From NCBI GenBank assembly GCA_030762895.1, contig CM061064.1, positions 244,191,909-244,255,908 of the forward strand: 64,000 nt of DNA. The letters run 5' to 3'. Both the position numbers and the translations under genes were made by a program. The notes under the pieces are model-generated. The model had not been told where the DNA came from, searched no databases, and was given only the letters and a program-made list of their open reading frames with translations. Below, one piece after another: positions 8,239 through 16,660 of the stretch. How positions within the stretch are numbered: the stretch's first letter is position 1; every line of letters starts with the position of its first letter. This DNA comes from Sophora flavescens. Its lineage: Eukaryota; Streptophyta; Magnoliopsida; Fabales; Fabaceae.

Positions 8239-9501
8239 CTAGCTTTTGGTGTTTCCCAAAAGTTGTGTTCTTTTCATTCACTTTCATTCACTTTTCATCC
8301 ACTTTAATTTTTTTGACTGAAAAAACTAAATATGTTTTAGTAACATAGTTTTTCTGTTTGGTTATAGTATCTAAAACAATCATAACTTATACAAAAATTT
8401 AAAAGAGTACAAAGTACAAAAAAATGTTGATTGATATAATAACTAATAACTATATAATTGTTATAACACATATTTTGAAAAGATTATCAAATGCTATATT
8501 AATAACACTTATCCAACATTATCTAGATAAGCAACCCACTTTGATTTCCTAAGTGGACCCTACTCTGGACCTCATTGTGTGACATCAATTTAAGCAATCC
8601 ATTCATTTTTTACTACAACGATACATCATTAATGCTTTGTTTGGTATGGAAGAGAAATTGAGAAGAGAGAAGATGGAAAAAGAGAATATGAGAAGAGAGA
8701 AGATGGTAAAAAACTTGTGAATTTTACGACTTATTTGATATGAGAGAAATATGTGAGAAAATGATAACGAAGAAGTTGAGAGAATTTTTTAAAAAAAGAT
8801 GATGATGAATATGCAAAATGACATAAGTACCACTAATTAAAAAAGTAACATATTATTTGTATTATATATATATATATATATATTCAAAAAGTAATATATA
8901 ATTTTTATTTCATATTTTATAATTGAATATATTAACAAATAATTTTATTTATAATAAATATTAATAATAATGTTATCAGGGAAGAATTTCTTTCAGCTAA
9001 TTCCAAACTTTACATTATTTTTCTTCCCCGCCTAATTCAAATCTCTTCGCATAACTTTCATTCTAATAGGGCCTTTGGGCTCTAGCTTTTGGTGTGATAA
9101 AGAAGAATTTGAGAGAAATTTTTTTAAAACGAAGATGATGAATATGCAAAATGACATAAGTACCCCTAATTAAAAAGTAACATATTATTTGTATTTTATA
9201 TATATATATATTTAAAAGTAATATATAATTTTTATTTTATATTTTATAATTAAATATATTATAAAAATAATTTTATTTATAATAAATATTATTTTTATTT
9301 CCCACCCTTTTTACCTATTCCCCACTCCCCTTCATAACATCACCCTCCCCACCTACCCTAAACCCTTATAACACCCATTACCCACTTTATAAAATATATA
9401 TAAATTATAAAAAGTAACTAAAAAAATAATACCAAAAAATCTATAACTTGCCAAGTGGATGTACAGTAAAAATAGCTATCCACCTTTTATATTAGTATAG
9501 A
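8239..9501 (-). mobile_element. Helitron-like non-autonomous element
   Basis: On the minus strand the right end reads TCTATACTAATATAAAAGG, the typical 5' terminus of plant Helitrons, starting at 9501 after an A as expected for A|T insertion. The left end, still on the minus strand, reads CTTTTGG-GAAACA-CCAAAAG and then CTAG (8262 to 8239), a perfect 7-bp stem hairpin followed by the CTRR end. The base after CTAG is A, not the usual T, which weakens the 3' end call. There is no Rep/helicase coding, so the element would be non-autonomous. The interior is extremely AT-rich and contains a partial internal duplication. The 5' end is the stronger half of the evidence. Confidence 0.55.
8747..9290. 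repeat. Imperfect direct duplication inside the Helitron-like region
   Basis: Block C (about 8762-8950: ATAACGAAGAAG, a TATA run, ATATTAATAATAATG) recurs as C' at about 9096-9290. The sequence joining them (about 8960-9095) repeats the element's left flank and its 3' tip (about 8118-8250), including the CTAGCTTTTGGTG end. The order is A-B-C-A'-C', which looks like one tandem duplication of A-B-C that later lost B. Confidence 0.75.
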
Positions 9502-9624
9502 TAAAATAAAATATCATAATTTTAATATCTCAATATATATTTAAGGACTAGTTTCACTATCTAGATTTATATTTAGGATGATGAAAAACAATAGAGAATA
9601 TATTTCTATCTATTTTTTTATATA
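9502..9624. other. AT-rich spacer
   Basis: Short AT-rich sequence between the Helitron-like element and the Mutator-type element. Nothing recognised. Confidence 0.5.
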
Positions 9625-9633
9625 AAAATCATA
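9625..9633. repeat. 9-bp target site duplication (left)
   Basis: AAAATCATA, repeated exactly at 10980-10988. Confidence 0.9.
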
Positions 9634-9961
9634 GGCTAAAATGCATTTTTCGTCCCCATGTTTTTTTAATTTGGCAAAATTTTCCCCCCTTTTATTTTGA
9701 GCGATTTTGGTGCTCCTATTTTTTCAATTGTGTAAAATATCCCTCTGTTAAATTGTCGTTAAAAACTTATGGATATTGAAGATGTTGCATATGTCTGGAC
9801 AGACCCAAACGTGTCCCTTGTAGTCCCTCCACATATCCCTTTTTTTCTTCATTCTCTCTTCCTTCACCATCGGCAGGATGCATAAGGTTCTATCGAGGAA
9901 GTAAATCATCCTTCATATTGAGATCGTTAGATTTCATATCATTAACCATTAATACTTGAGC

Positions 9962-10130
9962 AACGCTGGCATCACACTATTCATCACACTACTATTAACA
10001 CACCCTTTATTATTGAATGAATTTCATGTGGGATCATATGTTTGGTGGGTCTCACATGAAATCCACCCAATAATATAGTGTGTTGAAGAGGGGTGTGATA
10101 AAGTGTGTGTTCTTAGAATTTTTGTTAATA
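9962..10130. mobile_element. Fold-back MITE inside the MULE
   Basis: The sequence is an imperfect palindrome centred at about 10045. The left arm has AACACACC-TTTATTATTG-TTTCATGTGGGA; the right arm has its complement (TCTCACATGAAAT, CAATAATATAGTGTGTTG). The outer parts carry CATCACAC and GTGTGATAAAGTG. Such short hairpin elements are typical MITEs. Target duplication not resolved. Confidence 0.5.
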
Positions 10131-10195
10131 CTTTCTGGATTTTTTTTATAATAACTTAAATTGGATGTTGATTCTGCCTTACTTAATATTCGGGA

Positions 10196-10430
10196 AAAGG
10201 GGCTAACATGGTGTTGGGAGAGTCGATAACGTGGCTCTCTCCAAGGAAAAAGAACTCGGGTTCTATTCCTGGAGTCACCCATTTGGTAGTCATTACAATC
10301 CCGTGTGTAAAAAATCGGATGTCCTGCTGCCAACTCGGGGATTAGTCTCATAGCTTGTCCAAATGATCTAAGCTTGTGGGATACCCTGGGATGTCCACTA
10401 GGGAGCCAAAGACCCTAATTACGGTGTGTT
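10196..10430 (+). mobile_element. Possible tRNA-derived SINE
   Basis: GGGGCTAACATGG at 10199-10211 resembles a Pol III A box, and GGTTCTATTCC at 10259-10269 resembles a B box about 50-60 bp further on, a typical internal promoter layout. A GGAGAG/CTCTCC inverted repeat lies between them. No clear 3' tail or target duplication was found, so the limits are rough. Confidence 0.42.
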
Positions 10431-10439
10431 AGGAAAAAA

Positions 10440-10620
10440 TTTTGGGAACGGGACTTGGTTCTCTACTCTTTTGGCAATGATGTAAATAAATTCATAAAAA
10501 TTATTTCTTTTGCAATAATTCTCAATATGGTATCAGAAGACTTCATATTGTGAGGGGATCGACAATAAATTGGATGGTTACAATGTAGTAGAAAACCAAC
10601 GGAGTGGAGAGAAGATAAGT
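10440..10620 (+). mobile_element. Scrap resembling copia LTR end plus primer site
   Basis: ATATGGTATCAGAAG at about 10529-10543 resembles the TGGTATCAGAG tRNA-Met primer site of copia elements and is preceded by AT-rich LTR-like sequence. No LTR partner or gag is recognisable. Confidence 0.3.
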
Positions 10621-10979
10621 ATTAAAGGAAGGTAAGAAACTTAGTTCAGGTGCCTACACGGGATAGGATGTTGGGATTATAGTCTCTATATTATTATTAT
10701 TTTTTTGACAAAAATATTATTTTATTTTTAGTTATATTATAATAATACTTTTATACTATTTAAGTAATTTATATATTTTTCCAGCTAAGCGTGCCATTTG
10801 GGTGTCAGGTGGCTACATGTATGTCACATCATCAACTTATGTTAATTTTTGGATGACAACTTGACAAGGGGCCATTTTTGCATGATTGAGAACATAAGTG
10901 ACTAAAATCGCTCAAAAAACATTACCCTGGGGATTTAAACAAATTGAAAAGGATGGGGGACGAAAAGTGTATTTTCGCC

Positions 10980-10988
10980 AAAATCATA
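10980..10988. repeat. 9-bp target site duplication (right)
   Basis: AAAATCATA, identical to 9625-9633. Confidence 0.9.
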
Positions 10989-11565
10989 TTTATGTCATTT
11001 TATTTGTATTGTATTATTTGTATTATATCATTTTATTCAATAAAAATAATAAAAAACAAAAATTAAACAAAATAACTTTTCTAAAAGTGAATTTGTAGTA
11101 ATTTTGCTATTTTATTGTTAAAATTAATTTTGTTCTAATTAAGTGTTGTTTGGGTTGTGTCATTCAAATTGACTTTTAAATATATAATTATCAAAATTGT
11201 CCTTGATGAGTATGAAAAGTGATTTTTTAAGATAATGTGATAAAAGTAGCTGTTGAAAAAATCAAACTGAGTTTTTGAGTTTTTATTTTGTCTAATGGAA
11301 GGCTCATATAGTAGACTTACAATTATCACAATTCATGTCTTACAACTTAACCTACTGATTTCTTGTTTGGTACCATATATAAGATAAAAAGTTGAGATTG
11401 GTACAAATCCAGTCAGCACATTTTGGGTTTGTACTTATAGTCTAATGAGCGTGAGTTTGCCTAGTTTAACTTGGGAATAGATTGATTCCAAAAAAAAAAA
11501 ACTTGGGATTAGATTACAGGTTCACTGAAAGCAAATTGATATTTTAGAATCTCCCTCAATCCCTT
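10989..11565. other. AT-rich intergenic, nothing recognised
   Basis: Low-complexity AT-rich sequence with an A run at about 11491-11502. Open frames here are short and lack any family signature. Confidence 0.5.
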
Positions 11566-11739
11566 TGTTAGGATATACAATAAAACTGTATGGTTTAGTT
11601 ACAAAAGCGATTAGATATGGTTGGATTCAGTTAGCAAATAGTTGCAAAATTGGACAGCTAGCTACTCTAGCTCATCATGTATAAATATTGTAAACACACC
11701 ACATTATCAATCAAGAAAATCACTTGTGCATTTCTAATA
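11566..11739 (+). repeat. 5' LTR (short) of the second copia element
   Basis: It starts TGTTAGGATATAC, has a TATA box (TATAAATATT, 11680-11689), and is followed at 11740-11751 by TGGTATCAGCAG, the copia-type initiator-tRNA-Met primer site. The right limit is set by the primer site; the expected terminal CA is not preserved, and no partner LTR is in the window. Confidence 0.65.
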
Positions 11740-11751
11740 TGGTATCAGCAG
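11740..11751 (+). promoter_or_regulatory. Primer-binding site
   Basis: TGGTATCAGCAG matches the start of the usual plant copia primer site complementary to initiator tRNA-Met. Confidence 0.75.
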
Positions 11752-11802
11752 TAATTCTCTCTTCTGCATCTCTCAAACTAACATCCTGGTGAAAATTCAG
11801 GT

Positions 11803-12246
11803 ATGGTGCTCATTTCTCCACCATTGAATGGATCGAATTATTACTCATGGAGCAAAGGAATGCGACAAGCTCTTGTATCAAAGAACAAATTGAAATTTAT
11901 CAATGGAGTTTTACCAATTCCGAGTGAGAGTGACCATGAATTCGAGGCATGGGATCGATGCAACAACACTGTCATTTCTTGGATCAATCGAACCCTAGAT
12001 CCTCCAATTGCTCAAACTGTAGTTGATATTGATAATGCCAAGGTTCTCTGGGATGAACTTTGTGATCGATTCACCAAAGGAAATGCTTATCGATTGTCAA
12101 GTCTTCTTGAAGAACTACACTCGATCAAGCAGGGTGATAAATTTGTTTCTGACTTTTTTACTGATTTAAAGACTGTTTGGCAAAATTTGGAAGTTCAACG
12201 CCCTCTTCTAAATTTTCATTTTTGCAAAAACTCTGTTTACTGCTAA
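11803..12246 (+). pseudogene. Copia gag, N-terminal part
   Basis: The frame opens MVLISPPLNGSNYYSWSKGM, the conserved start of copia gag proteins (Leu-x-Gly-x-Asn-Tyr-x-x-Trp). It continues through LKFINGVLPIP, EAWDRCNNTVISWI, AKVLWDELCDRF and SLLEELHSIKQGD, and reaches NLEVQRP at about residue 131, the UBN2-type capsid region. Family gags continue to a CCHC zinc knuckle. Here the sequence jumps, within a few codons, into integrase in a different frame and stops at 12244-12246. The deletion therefore removed the rest of gag, protease and the front of integrase. Confidence 0.88.
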
Positions 12247-12693
12247 CATAAAGACCATCGGATCTGATAATGGAGCAAAGTTCCTTTATCCTGATCTGTT
12301 TGCCAATTTTGGAATCATACACCAAACATCATGCATTGAGACTCCACAACAAAACTCTATAGTGGAAAGGAAGCATCACCATATTCTCAATGTGGAAAGA
12401 AGCCTTTTGTTTCTTGCCAAATTACCAAAATGTTTTTGGTCATATGCTGTAACTTATGCTATTCATCTCATTAATAGATTACCATCACCATCCTTAAACA
12501 ACAAAACACCATTTGAGTTACTGCACAATCAGCCCCCAACCCTCATTGATCTAAAAGTCTTTGGCTCCTTATGTTTTACATCCACTTTGGAACAATAAAG
12601 AACAAAACTTGACCCGAGATCAAGGAAATGCATTTTTCTTAGTTTCAAATTTGGCACTAAAGGCTATGTGCGGTATGATCTCCACACTAGATA
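12240..12693 (+). pseudogene. Copia integrase, C-terminal half
   Basis: Translated across stops the segment gives SDNGAKF (second Asp of the DDE triad), then CIETPQQNSIVERKHHHIL (catalytic Glu), then KCFWSYAVTYAIHLINRLPS and PFELLHNQPP, the conserved copia core end. After the stop at 12596-12598 it continues PRSRKCIFL and GYVRYDLHTR. The first catalytic Asp and the zinc-binding N-terminus are deleted. Integrase joins element cDNA to the host DNA; this copy cannot. Confidence 0.88.
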
Positions 12694-12694
12694 G

Positions 12695-14035
12695 TTGTTT
12701 TTATCTCACAATGTAATCTTTCATGAACACATTTTCCCATATCAAGCCTCATCACCACCTCAACCAACAGAAACCACACCAAACTTAGATGACTCTTTCA
12801 ATTTACTTCTTGAACCTATCCCTCTAACCATCACTCCTAATCGGCCTCCATCACCCTCTCCTATACCCTCTTCACCCATCACCACCACCAATTCCCAAAA
12901 TCTTGATAACAATCCTCCACTTAGAAGATCCACCAGAACCAAAACAGCTCCCACCTATCTGCAGGACTTCCACTGTCAGCATCTCCACTCAGCAAGTATC
13001 AATCATTCTTCAAATTCTGGTAACACTTCTCATCCTTTATCCTCTGTCCTTTCCTATAATTCTCTTTCCCCATCTCATCTCAAATATACACTATCCATTT
13101 CCACTAATTCCGAACCTAGTTCCTATGATGAAGCTATTAAGTCTACTGATTGGATTAATGCAATGAATGTTGAACTGAGTGCTCTTGAAGCTAACAATAC
13201 GTGGCATCTAACTGATTTACCACAAGGCAAAGTTCCAATTGGTTGTAGGTGGGTCTACCACATCAAATACAAAGCTGATGGCTCCATTGAACGATACAAA
13301 GCAAGGCTCGTGGCCAAAGGGTACACACAACAAGAGGGTGTGGTCTTCTTTTATACCTTCTCACCTATGGCCAAGGTCACTGCTATCCGATTGTTACTTG
13401 CCATAGCTGCAACTGAACGCTGACACTTGAAGCAGTTAGATGTTGATAATGCATTTCTTCATGGGGATCTTCATGAAGAGGTGTACATGGAACTCCCCCT
13501 TGGCCTTGAACCTTGCAAGCCGAATCAAGTTTGTAGATTAACAAAGTCCCTTTATGGACTCAGGCAAGCCAGCCACCAATGGTTTGCCAAGCTCTCTTCT
13601 GCCTTGATCAAGGTTGGATTCACACATTCTCAACATGATCACTCTCTGTTAATTAAGAAGCAAGACAGCTCCTTCACAGCCTTGCTGAATTTTGTTGAAG
13701 ATTTGATTTTAACAGGAAATTCCATTGAAGAAATCAACTCAGTAAAGCGGTTTCTTCACAATACTTTTCGGATCAAAGACTTGGGTGATCTCAAATACTT
13801 TTTAGACCTTGAAGTTTCACGTTCCAAACTTGGCATCAATTTATGCCAACGAAAATATGCCACTGACATTCTTTCTGACACTGGAATGTTAGCATCCAAA
13901 CCGGTTAGCAATCCAATGATCAAAGACACTAAATTGCTCTACAACTCAGATGCCTCACCCCATGATCCCACTGCGTATAGGCGCCTAATTGGATTTCTTC
14001 TATACTTGACAACTACAAGAACCCGGTCTGTGAAT
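12695..14035 (+). pseudogene. Copia linker and reverse transcriptase, 3' truncated
   Basis: A Pro/Ser-rich linker (12740-13100) leads into RT: EAIKSTDWINAMNVEL, then GCRWVYHIKYKADGSIERYK, ARLVAKGYTQQEGV. At 13421-13423 a TGA sits where relatives have Trp (TGG before HLKQLDV), a single-base nonsense change; the same frame then reopens with QLDVDNAFLHGDL (first catalytic Asp motif) and SLYGLRQASHQWF. At 13691-13702 the catalytic motif reads FVED instead of YVDD, so one catalytic Asp is replaced by Glu. KDLGDLKYFLDLEV follows. Homology ends in LIGFLLYLTTTRT at about 14025, before RNase H. Confidence 0.9.
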
Positions 14036-14469
14036 TTCACTGACAATATAATTATACTGCTCAAATGACCTAATTTTGACTCGTGAATGAAATACTTAAG
14101 GTTTTTATGAAGTTTCCAACTTCTCCGGCTATTTTAAAATTTTTCTCTTAAAAAGTGAAATAATATATATTATGCGGGCGTTATATGAAATCGGGTAAAC
14201 GACGGAGCTGAAAACAGGATTTGCGGGACACGCTAACGGATAAATAGGATGTCAAATCATGATGAATCACAAGAGGTGAGTCATGGGATGACTACCCTTA
14301 GTCATGATTACATTTTAGGAGGAAAAGACTAAATTACCCTTTATGTTGATTTTATTTACAAATTTGCCATTGTACAAGATTACTATTTTACCCCTCAAAA
14401 TTTGCACTTTGGACCCAAATGCCCTTCAAACCCCATGGCCCAAGCACTCCATGAAGCCATCCTCACTTC

Positions 14470-14477
14470 TATAAAAG
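14470..14477 (+). promoter_or_regulatory. TATA box in the LTR-like region
   Basis: TATAAAAG in a GC-balanced context, followed by a leader rich in CA and CT. This is the best promoter-like site between 14036 and 16160. Confidence 0.4.
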
Positions 14478-14841
14478 GCTGGATTCATCATCTTCACCAA
14501 ACTTTGCCATTTCCACCATTAAACCCTAAGTTGCCATAGCTTGATTTTGTGAAGGAGGTAGGAGATTTCTTGCTCATTTCTCAATTCCAAGAGTTATATC
14601 ATGCTCTCCTCACTTGATTATCCTCATGTTCTTCATTTACATTCATGATTTAAAGGCTTAATCATCTTTTCCAATTTCTAGATCTAGAACTTTGAAAAAT
14701 CATAGTAAATCATAGAATAATCCAAAAAATGTGAAACCTATTTCTATGATCCTATTATCCTCTATATATTCGAGATCCAAGAGTGTGCATAAAAATAAAT
14801 TTTCGTGCCTAGTTAACCTAAAGAGGCCAAACCTATGTCTT

Positions 14842-14882
14842 GGTGGGGGTAGGGGGTGGGGGTGGGGGGGGGGTGGTGGGGG
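14842..14882 (+). repeat. G-run cluster, potential G-quadruplex
   Basis: At least six runs of three or more G separated by single T, A or TGGT spacers, in an otherwise AT-rich setting. This satisfies the usual G-quadruplex pattern on the plus strand. Confidence 0.7.
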
Positions 14883-16160
14883 CGATTTTGTTTATTTTCT
14901 TTACAATGATTCAATCTTATAAGTTATGTAGGTATTCGATCTATGTTGTTTGAAATGAATCAAGGTCTCTAAGCTAAGTTAGTTGTCATGGCTGAAATTT
15001 TATTGTTCGAGGATTGGAAGATTTAATTTCAATCTTTGTACAATGATCATTGATTTACGGTTTTAAGTAACTAGGAATCATTAATCCAAGAGTTTAGAAA
15101 TTTTAGAGATTTCTAACCCCCAAAGTCAGCCCTAGGCTGAAACCAACATATAGGATTATAGGTTTGGTTAAGTTGTTTGTTTGTTAATTGATTGTTGTGT
15201 TTAATGAAGGATAAGCTAGATTATCGTGTACGTGCGTTGATAGTTTCCGGATTCACGACAAAGTTTTAAATCGGAAGCTTAGTTCTTCGAGAGGTAAGAG
15301 GGGAATTCCTAAGGGATTTTTGGATGGCTACATGGTACCTGTTGTTGGTCTGTATTTTATTTGTGGTTGTGGATTTTTGTGTAATTTGTTTTAAGTTGTG
15401 GTATTTATAACTGTGTTTATTTATTTGCGGTTAAGTGTTTATTTGAAATTAAATGTTATAATGTTGTGATGCATGATCTATCTGGAAATAATTATTATGA
15501 TGTTGTTGATTGTGATTTGAGAAGCCTGACAGTGGTCAGTGCTCAATTAATTAAATGAAATAAAAGTTTTAAGAAGCTTCATGAGTAATATTCAGTATTT
15601 AATTGAGAGATATTGGAATATAATATGATTTAAATAATTATTGGAGAAAATAAGAAATTTTCAAAAATATTATTATTTTAATGGTTTATTAGTGTAAAAG
15701 TAAACTATGAGTCACAGTAAGGACGTAACCGTGAAATTATTTTTGTACTGTTAATTTTTACGTAATAAATCCCGTAATATTATAAGAAGTTATTTTATGA
15801 AATTAATCTTTGAAAATAAATTAATCATGAATTTAGAAAATTATTTAAAGAGAAAAATATCAATTTTTGACTTAAAAGTATTTTAAAACGCTAGATGGCA
15901 ATTAGTTCTGAAAACACGGTTACATAAAAGATGATTTTAAGAATTTTCGCTTTGAAATGATTTTCCATAAACAAATTTTACGCAAACAGTGTAGACAATG
16001 AGTTGGAACTTAGTAATCGAGATGTAGGGGAAATAGTGTTTTTGCGGTGTTTTGGGATTTGTGTCTTAATTTCAGGGTAATTTTGGAATGCGTATCCTAT
16101 GGACTGCGTGTCCTAATTTCGAGGTAAATAGTATTATTCAAAGTGAATAGTACAAGGTTA

Positions 16161-16660
16161 NNNNNNNNNNNNNNNNNNNNNNNNNNNNNNNNNNNNNNNN
16201 NNNNNNNNNNNNNNNNNNNNNNNNNNNNNNNNNNNNNNNNNNNNNNNNNNNNNNNNNNNNNNNNNNNNNNNNNNNNNNNNNNNNNNNNNNNNNNNNNNNN
16301 NNNNNNNNNNNNNNNNNNNNNNNNNNNNNNNNNNNNNNNNNNNNNNNNNNNNNNNNNNNNNNNNNNNNNNNNNNNNNNNNNNNNNNNNNNNNNNNNNNNN
16401 NNNNNNNNNNNNNNNNNNNNNNNNNNNNNNNNNNNNNNNNNNNNNNNNNNNNNNNNNNNNNNNNNNNNNNNNNNNNNNNNNNNNNNNNNNNNNNNNNNNN
16501 NNNNNNNNNNNNNNNNNNNNNNNNNNNNNNNNNNNNNNNNNNNNNNNNNNNNNNNNNNNNNNNNNNNNNNNNNNNNNNNNNNNNNNNNNNNNNNNNNNNN
16601 NNNNNNNNNNNNNNNNNNNNNNNNNNNNNNNNNNNNNNNNNNNNNNNNNNNNNNNNNNNN
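16161..16660. other. Assembly gap, 500 N
   Basis: Exactly 500 undetermined bases, probably a placeholder of unknown true size. It separates the LTR-like region from the satellite. Confidence 0.98.

Larger units (their letters stand above)
9634..10979. mobile_element. Mutator-like (MULE) non-autonomous transposon
   Basis: The left end GGCTAAAATGCATTTTTCGT and the reverse complement of the right end GGCGAAAATACACTTTTCGT begin imperfect terminal inverted repeats. These continue for about 120 bp (shared landmarks include TTTTTCGTCCCC, TTTGAGCGATTTT, and the TTGTCAAGTTGTC-like inner part). A perfect 9-bp duplication flanks the element, which is diagnostic for Mutator-type integration. The 1.35-kb element has no transposase frame. 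Its cargo is a fold-back MITE (about 9962-10130), a possible SINE (about 10196-10430) and a scrap with a retroelement primer-site-like sequence (about 10440-10620). Either the cargo was captured or these elements nested into it later. Confidence 0.85.
11566..14035 (+). mobile_element. Decayed Ty1/copia element, internally deleted and 3' truncated
   Basis: In order: a short 5' LTR, a primer-binding site, the N-terminal half of gag, then directly the C-terminal half of integrase, and a reverse transcriptase that stops at about 14030. Missing are the gag zinc knuckle, protease, the first half of integrase, RNase H and the 3' LTR. Nonsense and frameshift changes are scattered through it. It is a different lineage from the element at 1917-6039 (short LTR, different RT sequence, opposite strand). 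Confidence 0.88.
14036..16160 (+). mobile_element. Non-coding region resembling a long Ty3/gypsy LTR
   Basis: No frame codes for anything recognisable. Features include an AT-rich lead-in, a TATA box (TATAAAAG, 14470-14477) about 50 bp before a leader containing AAACCCTAAG, and a long AT-rich tail. The tail has phrases such as CGATTTTCCGG-like and GTGAATAGTAC repeats near the gap, as I recall from long LTRs of Tekay-type chromoviruses. There is no second LTR or gag-pol in the window; the partner would lie beyond the gap or be lost. A host intergenic region with a solitary promoter is the alternative. Confidence 0.4.

Noticed and set aside
10052..10351. 99-codon minus-strand frame as a gene
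   Set aside because: It spans the fold-back MITE and the SINE-like unit inside the MULE, so it is a mosaic of repeats.
14731..14922. 63-codon frame ending in a Gly/Trp-rich stretch
   Set aside because: The Gly-rich part is only the translated G-run tract; no gene context.
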